Origin: Paenibacillus tyrphae | GTDB lineage: Bacteria > Bacillota > Bacilli > Paenibacillales > NBRC-103111 | Direction of reading: 5' to 3' | Assembly: GCF_000722545.1 (NCBI RefSeq) | Contig: NZ_JNVM01000016.1 | Location: forward strand, 124,001-188,000 | DNA length: 64,000 bases | Part shown: piece by piece, positions 34,968 to 43,799 of the stretch | Position numbering within the stretch: position 1 is the first letter of the stretch | Layout of the letters: every line of letters begins with the position of its first letter | The notes under the pieces: generated by a model | What the model was told of the DNA's origin: nothing | Databases searched by the model: none | Seen by the model: only the letters and a program-made list of their open reading frames with translations | Translations under genes and position numbers: made by a program

Positions 34968-35822
34968 ATGGCAACCATAGAGCAAGTTATAGATCAAAAA
35001 TACGCCAAGCTCGGGGAAATTTTGCAGTCGATGAACAAAGTCGTCGTCGCGTTCTCCGGCGGGGTGGACAGCGCTTTTCTGCTCAAGGCGGCGCTTGAAT
35101 TTATGGGCAAGGACCGGGTGCTTGCCATTACGGCCGATTCGGAGACGTATCCCGAACGGGAGAAGCTAGAAGCGATCGCGCTTGCCGGGAGCTTGGGCGC
35201 ACCGCATGAGGTTATTCACACCAGCGAGCTGGATATTCCCGGGTATGCGGAAAATCCGACGAACCGGTGCTATTTTTGCAAAAACTCGCTGTTCGATCAT
35301 TTGATTCCGATCGCCCACGCGCGCGGCTATGAGCATGTCGTGTTCGGCGCCATCGCCGACGATCTCGGGGAACATCGTCCCGGGCTGCAGGCCGCTCATG
35401 AGCAGGGCGTCCGGGCACCGCTGCTGGAAGCGGGCCTGAAGAAGTCGGAAATCCGCCATCTGTCCCGCAAATTCGGGCTCGCGACGTGGGATAAGCCGTC
35501 GTTCGCCTGTCTGTCTTCGCGTATTCCGTACGGGGAAGCGATCACGGCGGAGAAGCTGTCCATGATCGATCGGGCGGAGGACTTCCTGATTCAGCTCGGA
35601 TTTCGTCAAGTGCGCGTGCGCCAGCACGATACGCTTGCGCGGATCGAGGTGCCCGCATCGGAGCTGGCTGACGTGCTGGCCGTCGCCGAGACGGTTCACG
35701 TGAAGCTGAAGGAGATCGGCTACACCTATGTGACGATGGACTTGAAAGGGTACCGTTCGGGCAGCTTGAACGAAGTGCTTTCGCCACAGGAGCAATCGAG
35801 ACAAGCGACAGCACAGGCATAA
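34968..35822 (+). CDS. larE: ATP-dependent sacrificial sulfur transferase LarE
   Basis: A 284-residue PP-loop protein. The ATP pyrophosphatase motif SGGVDSAFLL is at residues 25-34, and the sacrificial cysteine is in KPSFACLSSRIPYGE (about residue 177). LarE donates sulfur to the nickel-pincer cofactor used by lactate racemase and related racemases. ATG at 34968 follows GGGAGG. A TATAAT at 34871-34876 is a likely -10, with no good -35. No larB, larC or larA is adjacent; a 2-hydroxyacid dehydrogenase follows 21 bases later, probably in the same operon. Confidence 0.93.
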   Translation: MATIEQVIDQKYAKLGEILQSMNKVVVAFSGGVDSAFLLKAALEFMGKDRVLAITADSETYPEREKLEAIALAGSLGAPHEVIHTSELDIPGYAENPTNRCYFCKNSLFDHLIPIAHARGYEHVVFGAIADDLGEHRPGLQAAHEQGVRAPLLEAGLKKSEIRHLSRKFGLATWDKPSFACLSSRIPYGEAITAEKLSMIDRAEDFLIQLGFRQVRVRQHDTLARIEVPASELADVLAVAETVHVKLKEIGYTYVTMDLKGYRSGSLNEVLSPQEQSRQATAQA

Positions 35823-35843
35823 GTTCGGAGAGGAGCCGATTCG

Positions 35844-36836
35844 ATGAGCAAACCGAAAATTTACATTTCCAAAGCGATCCCTGAACCGGCGCTCGCCTAT
35901 CTGGAGCAGCATTGCGAGTGCCGGATGTGGAACGGCCAAGGCGCCGCATCCAGACAAGGGCTTCTCGCAGAGCTACACGACGTGGAAGGGCTGCTGACGA
36001 CCGGAGGTCCGATCAACCGGGAGCTGCTGGACCATGCCCACAAGCTGCGGGCGGTCAGCAGCATTTCGGTCGGGTACAATCACTTCGATCTGGAAGCGAT
36101 GAAAGCCCGCCGCGTCATCGGAACGAATACGCCGCACGTGCTGGACGAGACGGTCGCGGACCTCGTGCTGTCGCTTATGCTGTCCGCGGCGAGGCGTATC
36201 CCCGAGCTGGATTCGTTCGTGAAGCAGGGCCGCTGGCAGCGGGGCAAAGGGCTGACCGACGAATATTTCTTCGGCATGGACGTGCACCATCAGACGCTCG
36301 GCATCATCGGGATGGGCCGGATCGGCGAAGCGATAGCCAAGCGAGCGGTGGATGGCTTCGGCATGAGCCTGCTTTATCATAACCGCAGCCGGAAGCCGGA
36401 GACGGAAGAACGGTTCGGCGCCCGCTACTGCGGCTTGGACGAGCTGCTGCGGGAGTCGGACTTCGTCGTGATGATGACGCCGCTCACACCGGAGACGGAG
36501 CGCATGATCCGTCTGGAGCACTTCGAAATGATGAAGCCGACGGCGTTCTTCATCAACGCTTCCCGCGGGAAGACGGTGGACGAGCCGGCGCTGATTCAAG
36601 CCCTGCAAACCGGACTCATCCGGGGAGCGGGACTTGACGTATTCGATCCGGAGCCGCCGAGCCTGGACAATCCGCTGCTGCACATGCCGAACGTGGTCAC
36701 GCTACCGCATATCGGCTCGGCCACAGCCAAGACTAGGCTCGATATGGCGATGCTCGCCGCGCGCAATCTTGTCGCCGCACTGACCGGCGGACATCCGCCG
36801 AATGTCGTGCCGGAGCTGCGGGAGCTGCTCGAATAG
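35844..36836 (+). CDS. D-2-hydroxyacid dehydrogenase (glyoxylate/hydroxypyruvate reductase type)
   Basis: A 330-residue NAD(P)-dependent dehydrogenase. The Rossmann motif is GIIGMGRIGEAIA (about 152-164); the catalytic Arg is in INASRGKTVDE, Glu in VFDPEPP, and His in LPHIGSAT. It interconverts 2-hydroxyacids and 2-oxoacids; glyoxylate or hydroxypyruvate is the likeliest substrate by family. ATG is preceded by GAGAGGAG. It lies 21 bases after larE, whose product serves 2-hydroxyacid racemisation, so a shared link to 2-hydroxyacid metabolism is plausible but inferred. Confidence 0.92.
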   Translation: MSKPKIYISKAIPEPALAYLEQHCECRMWNGQGAASRQGLLAELHDVEGLLTTGGPINRELLDHAHKLRAVSSISVGYNHFDLEAMKARRVIGTNTPHVLDETVADLVLSLMLSAARRIPELDSFVKQGRWQRGKGLTDEYFFGMDVHHQTLGIIGMGRIGEAIAKRAVDGFGMSLLYHNRSRKPETEERFGARYCGLDELLRESDFVVMMTPLTPETERMIRLEHFEMMKPTAFFINASRGKTVDEPALIQALQTGLIRGAGLDVFDPEPPSLDNPLLHMPNVVTLPHIGSATAKTRLDMAMLAARNLVAALTGGHPPNVVPELRELLE

Positions 36837-36861
36837 CCGCCGCCGTCGTATTTGTAAGCTT

Positions 36862-36887
36862 AAAAGCCGCTGAATGCGGCTTTTTTT
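36862..36887 (+). terminator. terminator of the larE operon
   Basis: AAAAGCCGC and GCGGCTTTT arms with a 5-base loop, followed by a run of seven T. Confidence 0.85.
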
Positions 36888-37020
36888 GCGTGTCATGATC
36901 TATGGAAAATCGAGGGCTATGCAGAAATCCAGAGCCGGTCCGAAGGGTTATCCGATTTATAGCGGAAGATATATGCTTTATTCGTGTCGAAAAATGTTTC
37001 TTTGTTGTAAAACACGATTG

Positions 37021-37093
37021 ATAGCTTACTTGAGTTCCTCTACTGCACGAAAAATCGGCAAAATGAAGTATATAGCGAACATCAGTTCCTCTA
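37021..37093. repeat. pair of 22-bp imperfect repeats
   Basis: ATAGC-7N-AGTTCCTCTA occurs at 37021-37042 and 37072-37093 (18 of 22 identical), 51 bp apart in the same orientation, in an AT-richer gap without a functional gene. It may be a dispersed intergenic repeat of the genus; only a genome search would show this. The rest of the gap from 36888 to 37562 holds the decayed gene below and nothing else that I can recognise. Confidence 0.4.
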
Positions 37094-37189
37094 AGCCTGA
37101 AAGCGGCTGCCTCTTCAAGTACGCAGTTCCCGAACCAGAGTCACTGTATTTACGATCTTGTTTTGACGGCGAATCCGCTGAAAGAAATC

Positions 37190-37402
37190 GGACCAACTAA
37201 ACAGGATTTGAGCGATATTGGTAATCCCCCGGACACCGACCGTTGCTACCAGTTCAACCCGGTTTGGACGGGAATCTACAGGAATTCTTATGTGGATGGC
37301 AGCCAGGCGCACTTTTCTAGGCGATCGAAGGATGGTAAAAGATCTGGACAAATTGAAGGTTCGACAAGGCTCCACTGCGGCCATATCAAGAATGCGAACC
37401 AA
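37190..37402 (-). pseudogene. truncated small gene, function not recognised
   Basis: Reading leftward from a TTG at 37402 with AAGGGAG 8 bases upstream, about 70 residues look like genuine protein (VRILDMAAVEPCRTFNL; PVDSRPNRVELVATVGVRG), then the frame becomes basic and unstructured and stops at 37115. The conserved-looking part is hydrophilic beta-rich sequence of the sort seen in small spore-surface-like proteins of Bacilli, but this is an impression. The likely reading is a gene that lost its 3' part by deletion or frameshift. It sits beside the YheC/YheD gene. Confidence 0.35.
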
Positions 37403-37562
37403 ATGATGATCTCCCTTAGATTGATATTATTGGATGGACATTTCAAATTTTGGGCGTTCGATGCGAATTATCCGTTTAGGTGTTCAAGCATATAGGCACG
37501 TACCGTTACGCAATGCAGACTGTGCGTATATATTGCATCATAACAACTAGACGGAGGCCTGT

Positions 37563-38828
37563 ATGAAAAAGTTGACTGTAGGCATTCTTGCTCATCGGCA
37601 AGGCAATCTATTTCAGAACTCCAAGTTTTTGAGCGACCTTGTAACGGAAGGGAGGATGCTAGGAGCTAGCGTATACGTATTTTCTCACAAAGACGTAAAC
37701 GAAGAAAACAGGACAATTCGCGGCTTTACCCCGATATCCGAGGGGAGATGGGCGGGAGCGACTTGCCCGTGGCCGGATGTCGTAATCGATTTCTGCCGAA
37801 AGCTGTACAAACCGTTTCGCGATATGCGCCGCCGCAAGGATTTGTTCGTTTATGCCAATCATAAATTTACGTACAAATGGAAAGCGATGAAGCTGTTTAC
37901 CGAATCCGACAAGTTAAAACGCTGGATCCCCAAAACGTTTCTTTATTCGCCACAAGCGTTAGAACAGATGATTGAGAAGCATGACTTAGTCTATGTGAAG
38001 CCGGGGAATGGGACCGGCGGGCATAGCGTTCTTAAAATCAAGAAAACTGGCGGCGGCTACCGGCTTCAAGGACGAAAAAGGTCAGGCCGTATCGTGGTAA
38101 CGCCGGTCATGACCAAACAGAGGGTCATTCGTTGGACTAATCGTTGGGTGCAAACTGAAAAAATACGATCCGGATCGTTTATGGTCCAGCAAGGACTGGA
38201 TTTGCAGCTTATCCCCTATCGACAGGTGGATGCCCGATTGCTAATTCAAAAGAACGAACTTGGAAACTGGGAAGTGACCGGGAAAGTTTTGCGCGTAGGC
38301 GCTAAGAATAGCCCTACTACGAATTTAGTGTACGGGGATGGAAAAGTGCTGGCATTTCAGACTTTCATTAAATCCCGTTTCGGATTGGATAAGGCGAGAG
38401 AAATTGAGCTGGAATCCGAGGAGCTTGCTCATCGGTTGATGGAAGTTGTGGAAGAACGGTTTGGCTCAATGGTCGAGTTTGGATTGGATGTGGGAATTGA
38501 TGTAAAGGGAAAAGTATGGCTGATTGAGGCCAATCCTAAACCAGGGCACAAGGCCTTCATCAAGGCGAAAGAATTGGCCACTTACCGAAAGTCCATCAGG
38601 CGGCCGATTCAATATGCCATGCATTTGGCCAATGAACAATTGATCGAAGAAACAAACGATCCATTTTGTGAACAATTGATCGAAGAAACAAACGATCCAT
38701 TTTGTGAACAGGTAATCATGGAAACGACGAACCTCGACAATGGATCGACCTCTAGTGTGACGGCTCTCGGACAAGAACAGGACAATGAAGACCAGACAGA
38801 GCACCTGGCCTTCATTGAGTTCCCTTAG
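37563..38828 (+). CDS. YheC/YheD family ATP-grasp protein (spore coat associated)
   Basis: A 421-residue protein of the YheC/YheD family, whose B. subtilis members associate with the endospore coat. The ATP-grasp core is visible: LVYVKPGNGTGGHSVLKI (about 140-157) and the metal-binding end VEFGLDVGIDVKGKVWLIEANPKPGHK (about 300-326). The reaction is unknown. ATG is preceded by CGGAGG. The C-terminal tail is acidic and contains a perfect 12-residue duplication. Base composition is AT-richer than the flanking genes, so the region may have been acquired separately. Confidence 0.9.
   Translation: MKKLTVGILAHRQGNLFQNSKFLSDLVTEGRMLGASVYVFSHKDVNEENRTIRGFTPISEGRWAGATCPWPDVVIDFCRKLYKPFRDMRRRKDLFVYANHKFTYKWKAMKLFTESDKLKRWIPKTFLYSPQALEQMIEKHDLVYVKPGNGTGGHSVLKIKKTGGGYRLQGRKRSGRIVVTPVMTKQRVIRWTNRWVQTEKIRSGSFMVQQGLDLQLIPYRQVDARLLIQKNELGNWEVTGKVLRVGAKNSPTTNLVYGDGKVLAFQTFIKSRFGLDKAREIELESEELAHRLMEVVEERFGSMVEFGLDVGIDVKGKVWLIEANPKPGHKAFIKAKELATYRKSIRRPIQYAMHLANEQLIEETNDPFCEQLIEETNDPFCEQVIMETTNLDNGSTSSVTALGQEQDNEDQTEHLAFIEFP
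38634..38705 (+). repeat. perfect 36-bp tandem duplication inside the YheC/YheD gene
   Basis: Two identical 36-base units (38634-38669 and 38670-38705) encode EQLIEETNDPFC twice, with a 5-base start of a third unit. Being perfect and a multiple of three it keeps the frame and is probably recent. Confidence 0.95.
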
Positions 38829-38860
38829 CTATGATCAAAAGCAGTTTGCCGCCCCCGCGA

Positions 38861-41032
38861 TTACAGCCCGGCCTTCACAAAGTCGCCTTGGACGCCGGCG
38901 ATCAGCGGGGATGGCTCGCCCGCATAAAACAGCTTCAGCTCGTGCAGAGCCCGGGTGCAGCCGACATAAAGCAGCTTCGCGTCCTGCGGCGTCTGCGCGT
39001 AATGGACCGGATCGACGTCCACGAGCAGGACGGAATCGAACTCGAGCCCTTTGGCCATGTATACCGGAACGACGGAGACGCCGCCCTCGTACTGCTGCTG
39101 GCCCGGGACGATCAGGTTCACGCCGTCGCATCCGGCGGCGAGTAGCTGCGCGTGCAGCTCGCGGCACCGCTCCTCCGTGCGGGCGAGGACGGCCAGCGTG
39201 CCTGTGCCCTCGCGCTGCCGGTGTTCCTGCACGGCTCCGGCGAGACGCCGCGCCAGCGCCGGGCCGTCCGCGTGCGCGAGCTCGACCGGCTCGCCGCTGC
39301 GGAATACCGGCACGGCCAGCGTTGGCGGCTCGGCAAGCCCGCGCTTTAGCACTTCGTTCGCGAAGTAGATGATTTCCATTGTCGAGCGGTAGCTGCGGTT
39401 GAGCGTATAGTAGGCGCGGTTCTCTTCCGGGAACAGCGCCAGCAGCTCCTGCCAATCCTGAACGCCTTGGTAGGCGTGGATGCCTTGCGACAAATCGCCG
39501 AGAATCGAGAACGAACCGTTCTTCGTATGCAGCGCCAGCAGCGCCACCTGGAATGGCGAGAAATCCTGCGCTTCGTCGATGACGGTATGATCGAAGCGCA
39601 GATCGCCATGAATACCTTCGAAGCGCTGGCGAATATAGAGCAGGGGGGCGAGATCCTCCGGCTGCACCAGCTTCTTCTTGGCCGCTGTAAGCGTGGATTG
39701 CCGCAGGTCCTCGGGAATGAATTGTGCATCCGCCTCTGATACGAAAGGCAGGGCGCCGGACTCCGCCGTGCGGAACAGCTCCTTATAGAAGCCGAACGGC
39801 GAATAGGCCGGCCATTGCTTGCCGTAATCGCGAAGACGGGCGAAGCCGCGCTTCTTGTAGTCCTTCTTCAGATGGACCTCCCATACTTTATCCAGCTCCA
39901 TCTCCAGCCAACGCTTGATCCGGGCCAGCACCCGCTCGCGGCGCTTCATGAGCGGCTCGTGCTTGTATTCCACCGTGTACCAGTCGCGGATGGTGCGGTA
40001 GGGGAGCTTGGCGCCGTCCCACGGAACAAAATCCGTCTGCGGCACCGCCTGCTGCTCGTATGCGTTCAAGAGCCCGTCCAGCCACTGCATGAAGCGGATC
40101 GAGCCCTTAAACCGGCCGGGCGCCGTATCGTCTATGACCGGACGCGCTGCGCCGACGGCGAACCAATGCCGCAGCGCCTGTGCCGGATCGGCCAGCTTGA
40201 CCTCGTGGTCCAGCAGCTCCAGCGCCCAGTCGGCGAAGGTAGTCTGCTGGATATGCCCGACGCCAAGCTCCGGCAGAACGCCGGAAATATAATCGAGAAA
40301 CATGCGGGAAGGGGCGAAAATGATCATTTTTTCCGCTTTGACTTGATCCCGGTATTGATAGAGCAGGTAAGCGAGCCGGTGCAGGGCCACGGTCGTTTTC
40401 CCGCTTCCGGCGACGCCTTGAATAACGAGCGCATGGTTTTTGCCGGCCCGGATGATCGCATCCTGCTCCGCCTGGATCGTCGAGACGATATCGCGCAGCT
40501 TGTTGTCCTTGTTCTCGCCGAGCCGGTACAGCAGGAACTCGTCCGTGACCGCCATCGCGTCCGATTCGCGGTCAAACGTATCGACCACGCGCTGTAAAAT
40601 TTGCTTGCGGATCACGAGGTTGCGCTTCAAGTAGACGAGCCCTTGTACGACACCGTCGGGCGAATCGTAGCTGGCCGCTTCGGTGCCTCCCGTGAACGAA
40701 TAAAAAAGGCTCGCTACCGGAGCGCGCCAATCGATCACCATCAACTCGGGAGAGTCCGCCTTTTCCACGCCGGACTTGCCTATATAGAGCGGGGCCGGAC
40801 CGGGCTTTCCCGTTTCGTGAAAATCCAGTCTGCCGAAGTAGGGCTCGGGCAGCGCGAGCGCCAAGCTGCGCCGCTTGTTTTCGCGGATCGACTCCAGCAC
40901 CTGCTCCGTCATGTCGTGTCCCGTATAGGGCGGTATAGCCTGAAGTGCCTCTAGATGCCTTTCCATTTCTTGTATGGTTTGCTCCAGCCGTTCTTTTTCC
41001 TCCAAGTAAGCGCTTTGCAGACCGGATTCCAT
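38861..41032 (-). CDS. helD: RNA polymerase recycling motor HelD (UvrD-like ATPase)
   Basis: A 723-residue superfamily 1 helicase-like ATPase. The N-terminus is a coiled coil (about 1-60), followed by the 1A domain with VIQGVAGSGKTTVALHRLAYL (Walker A), a HelD-specific insertion, the Walker B motif FDHTVIDEAQDFSPFQ, motif III ILGDLSQGIH and C-terminal motifs LNRSYRSTMEI and VGCTRALHELKL. HelD removes RNA polymerase from stalled or terminated complexes. ATG follows GGAGG. Length is a little shorter than B. subtilis HelD. It is convergent with the YheC/YheD gene. Confidence 0.92.
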   Translation of the reverse strand: MESGLQSAYLEEKERLEQTIQEMERHLEALQAIPPYTGHDMTEQVLESIRENKRRSLALALPEPYFGRLDFHETGKPGPAPLYIGKSGVEKADSPELMVIDWRAPVASLFYSFTGGTEAASYDSPDGVVQGLVYLKRNLVIRKQILQRVVDTFDRESDAMAVTDEFLLYRLGENKDNKLRDIVSTIQAEQDAIIRAGKNHALVIQGVAGSGKTTVALHRLAYLLYQYRDQVKAEKMIIFAPSRMFLDYISGVLPELGVGHIQQTTFADWALELLDHEVKLADPAQALRHWFAVGAARPVIDDTAPGRFKGSIRFMQWLDGLLNAYEQQAVPQTDFVPWDGAKLPYRTIRDWYTVEYKHEPLMKRRERVLARIKRWLEMELDKVWEVHLKKDYKKRGFARLRDYGKQWPAYSPFGFYKELFRTAESGALPFVSEADAQFIPEDLRQSTLTAAKKKLVQPEDLAPLLYIRQRFEGIHGDLRFDHTVIDEAQDFSPFQVALLALHTKNGSFSILGDLSQGIHAYQGVQDWQELLALFPEENRAYYTLNRSYRSTMEIIYFANEVLKRGLAEPPTLAVPVFRSGEPVELAHADGPALARRLAGAVQEHRQREGTGTLAVLARTEERCRELHAQLLAAGCDGVNLIVPGQQQYEGGVSVVPVYMAKGLEFDSVLLVDVDPVHYAQTPQDAKLLYVGCTRALHELKLFYAGEPSPLIAGVQGDFVKAGL

Positions 41033-41119
41033 GGGTCCGTACCTCCGTTCGTGTTATGAATTCCCAAAAATGGACAGGAGTAATACTATAGCACAACAGA
41101 GGTTGGCGTTGCAAGCGTT

Positions 41120-42469
41120 TTACAACGGCGGAATGCTTTGAGCAAAACGGAACACGTTATCCGGGTCGTATTTCCGCTTGATTCGGCGCAGCGTGTTAAG
41201 ATTGGAGCCATAATACGCTTGAGCCCAGTTGGGGTCGAAGACGTTCGGGTAATTGACGTACTGGCCGAACGTATAAGGCAAAAGTGTCTTCCGAATGCCT
41301 TCGGCCCAGCGGAGGTGCGCTTCGTCCGCCGCCGGATCGTCCCATTGGGTAATATACTGCATATGAAAGCTTGCCCGGCGATGTACGAATGCGGTTGCAG
41401 GAGGGGGAATCCGTCCCAGATGGCCCCCCAGGCTCTCGAACACGATCATGCAGAGCGGACTCGGGGCCGCATGAAGGAAAGAGGCAATCGTCGATATCGC
41501 CTGAGGCGGCAGGGGACGGTACACGAAGGCGCCGCTGTTTTTGAACCGGTGCCGGTGCTCAGGAGTCATCTGCCACTGCGCATGCTCCTTTTTCAAACCG
41601 CCGAAACGATACATCGCCTCAAGATAAGGGACGGTCATGATTTCCGTTTCCAAGGGCGTTCCAACCGACAGCAGCGGAGCGAGCAGCTCGCGGAGCCGCC
41701 GCTCCGGTCCGACATATTGACCGGAGGAATAGCAATAGTCATTCGAGCTGGCCGACAGGACAAGAGAAGGGGTTAGCCGTTCGTCGACCGACGGCGCCCA
41801 ATGCTGCCATGCGTTCAGCAGCAGCGGCAGATCCCGCCAAGGCCAGGCGATCCGGTAGATGGCAACGTTCGATACCGGGTATACCCGAAACGTAAACGAA
41901 GTGGCGATGCCGAAATTCCCGCCACCTCCGCCGCGGGAGGCCCAGAGCAAATCCGCATGCTTGCGGTCGTTGGCGCGGATCACTTGGCCGTTCGCAAGCA
42001 CCGTTTCAACCTCCAACAGTTGGTCGCAGGTCAATCCGAGCATCCGGGAGAGAAAGCCGTATCCGCCGCCAAGCGTCAGCCCTGCGATCCCAACAGTCGG
42101 GCATGTGCCGCCCGGAACGGTGACGCCCTCTTGCCACAGCGTCTCATAAAGCGGGAGCTGACGGATGCCGGTTTGGACCACGGCGCTCCGCTTCTCCGGA
42201 TCGAGCCGCACGCCGTTCATCGGACTGACATCGATGACGATTCCGCCGTCTGCGAGCGTGAAATCCTCGTAGCAGTGCCGGCCGCTGCGCACGCGGAGCG
42301 GATAGCCGTTCTTCCTTGCCCAGCGGACCGCATTCGCGACATCCTCGACATGCCCACAAAAGACGATGGCCGCCGGATATTTCGAGAACCGGGCATTGGT
42401 ATTCATCCGTGCGTCCTCATAACCAGGATCTCCCGGGCGGACAACGCGTCCCGTAAGCGTTGTGGTCAT
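41120..42469 (-). CDS. FAD-linked oxidase, berberine bridge enzyme type
   Basis: A 449-residue flavoprotein of the PCMH/BBE class. The FAD domain shows RVRSGRHCYEDFTLADGG with the His that anchors the flavin 8-alpha position, and TVPGGTCPTVGIAGLTLGGG with the Cys for the 6-position, so FAD is probably held by two covalent bonds. The C-terminal BBE segment is present (YVNYPN near residue 405; YGSNLNTLRRIKRKYDPDNVF). It oxidises a sugar, alcohol or secondary metabolite with oxygen; substrate unknown. The ATG at 42469 follows AGAGGAGG 8 bases upstream; longer in-frame starts lack a site. Confidence 0.9.
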   Translation of the reverse strand: MTTTLTGRVVRPGDPGYEDARMNTNARFSKYPAAIVFCGHVEDVANAVRWARKNGYPLRVRSGRHCYEDFTLADGGIVIDVSPMNGVRLDPEKRSAVVQTGIRQLPLYETLWQEGVTVPGGTCPTVGIAGLTLGGGYGFLSRMLGLTCDQLLEVETVLANGQVIRANDRKHADLLWASRGGGGGNFGIATSFTFRVYPVSNVAIYRIAWPWRDLPLLLNAWQHWAPSVDERLTPSLVLSASSNDYCYSSGQYVGPERRLRELLAPLLSVGTPLETEIMTVPYLEAMYRFGGLKKEHAQWQMTPEHRHRFKNSGAFVYRPLPPQAISTIASFLHAAPSPLCMIVFESLGGHLGRIPPPATAFVHRRASFHMQYITQWDDPAADEAHLRWAEGIRKTLLPYTFGQYVNYPNVFDPNWAQAYYGSNLNTLRRIKRKYDPDNVFRFAQSIPPL

Positions 42470-42569
42470 CCGTATGACCTCCTCTGCCGCTTTTCCGTTT
42501 TCTCCCATTGTATTCATGTTCAGGCAGGCGCATGAGCAAGACAGCCAGAATCGGCACCCGTTGCGTCCG

Positions 42570-43667
42570 TTATCTCTTGCTTGTGGAAACAAGCGACTTG
42601 ACTTTAGGGATGCCGAGCAGCAGCAGCGGCAGAAGAAGCCCCTGAGTTAGTGTATAAGGCCACCAGGTTTGGATAATGAGCGCATTGAAATAAGAGGCAT
42701 TCGGTACAAGGATCAGAGAAGCCGCAACGACCAGAATGGCCGAGGGGAACGATAATATTTTGTAATCTTTTACTTTGAACAACTGTGCCGTTTCCCGGAT
42801 CGCTGCGTGAAAACAAAGGGACAATTTGAAGTAAAGGGTAAAGATCCAGATGGAGGCAATAACGACTTCGATTCGTTCCAGAATGCCGCCGATGCTGATT
42901 TTCTGCGCCAAGATGTAGGTGGGAAATATATTCATGACGGTAATGTCTTTTCCGAGCACTAAAATACAAATCAGGATCGTCAAGGCTAAAACGGACGAGC
43001 CGATCAGCATCCCCTTCCGTAAAACATTGGATAGGTTCCCCGTATGTTTGAAATATGGAAAAAGGGAAATCAGGACGATGGACTCCAAATAGTATCCGAT
43101 TAATAAAAGAGAACCGCGAACGATCGGACCGAGTCCGTTTTCCGCTAACGGCTGAATGTGACGGCCTTCCAAATCGGGAGATAGCATCACCATGAACAGA
43201 ACGAAAAGCACCGCGCTCCACCCGAAAATAATTTCAGAGGCCCTTCCGAGAATCTCCGCCCCCAAACGTACCCCCATAACAATAATCGCGATAAACAGGA
43301 TCAGGCTGGCTTGGATCGGTGTGTCCACCAGGATGTGGGTGGACATAAAATCGCCGATTTGCCAAAGAAGTACCCCGGAATCGATAAAGAAAAACAGAAT
43401 CACCCACAGGCCGACCGCCTTCCCGAGGAAGCGTCCGAACGCGCTTTCGCAAATATCGATCAGCAGTATACAAGGGTATTCCTTCCCTAATTTTCCATAC
43501 AGCGACACCAGCAAAAGACCGGCGCAAGCCGCAATCAAGCCGGAAATCCAGGCGTCCCGACCGGCGACAAAAGCGACATTGGAGGGAACGTACAAAATCG
43601 TGTCGCCAATAACGAATAATGCCGCCAAAATCATAAACTGACGAGCGGTCAATGAAGAAAAATGCAC
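42570..43667 (-). CDS. Ger B-type transporter subunit (GerAB/ArcD/ProY family)
   Basis: A 365-residue protein with about ten membrane helices, of the APC superfamily GerAB group that binds germinants in the spore inner membrane (opening segment LTARQFMILAALFVIGDTILYVP). The GTG start has AAGGGGGAA upstream. It is divergent from the GerA-type gene of the main operon, so this locus has a B subunit outside the operon. A TGCATA element on the minus strand (43729-43724) resembles a sigma-G -35, but no matching -10 is at the right distance. Confidence 0.9.
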   Translation of the reverse strand: MHFSSLTARQFMILAALFVIGDTILYVPSNVAFVAGRDAWISGLIAACAGLLLVSLYGKLGKEYPCILLIDICESAFGRFLGKAVGLWVILFFFIDSGVLLWQIGDFMSTHILVDTPIQASLILFIAIIVMGVRLGAEILGRASEIIFGWSAVLFVLFMVMLSPDLEGRHIQPLAENGLGPIVRGSLLLIGYYLESIVLISLFPYFKHTGNLSNVLRKGMLIGSSVLALTILICILVLGKDITVMNIFPTYILAQKISIGGILERIEVVIASIWIFTLYFKLSLCFHAAIRETAQLFKVKDYKILSFPSAILVVAASLILVPNASYFNALIIQTWWPYTLTQGLLLPLLLLGIPKVKSLVSTSKR

Positions 43668-43735
43668 GATTGTTCCCCCTTCCCGTGTAAATCGTTACTA
43701 TATTTTGTTCGTTTTGCCGTCCGTATGCATCTTAT

Positions 43736-43766
43736 GGAATAAAGCGACTATGGAGGATGAATAATA
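43736..43766 (+). promoter_or_regulatory. candidate sigma-G promoter of the ger operon
   Basis: GGAATA (43736-43741), 18 bp and AATAATA (43760-43766) resemble the forespore sigma-G elements TGMATA and CATNNTA. It stands 33 bases before the GTG of the GerA-type gene. The match is partial. Confidence 0.35.
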
Positions 43767-43799
43767 ATGGCAACACATAAGATTTGAGGTCGAGGAACC

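Noticed and set aside
36874..37200. 108-codon open frame after the larE operon
   Set aside because: It starts inside the terminator T run, has no ribosome site and no recognisable sequence.
37163..37495. 110-codon open frame on the plus strand
   Set aside because: It is antisense to the more protein-like truncated gene at 37190-37402 and has no ribosome site.
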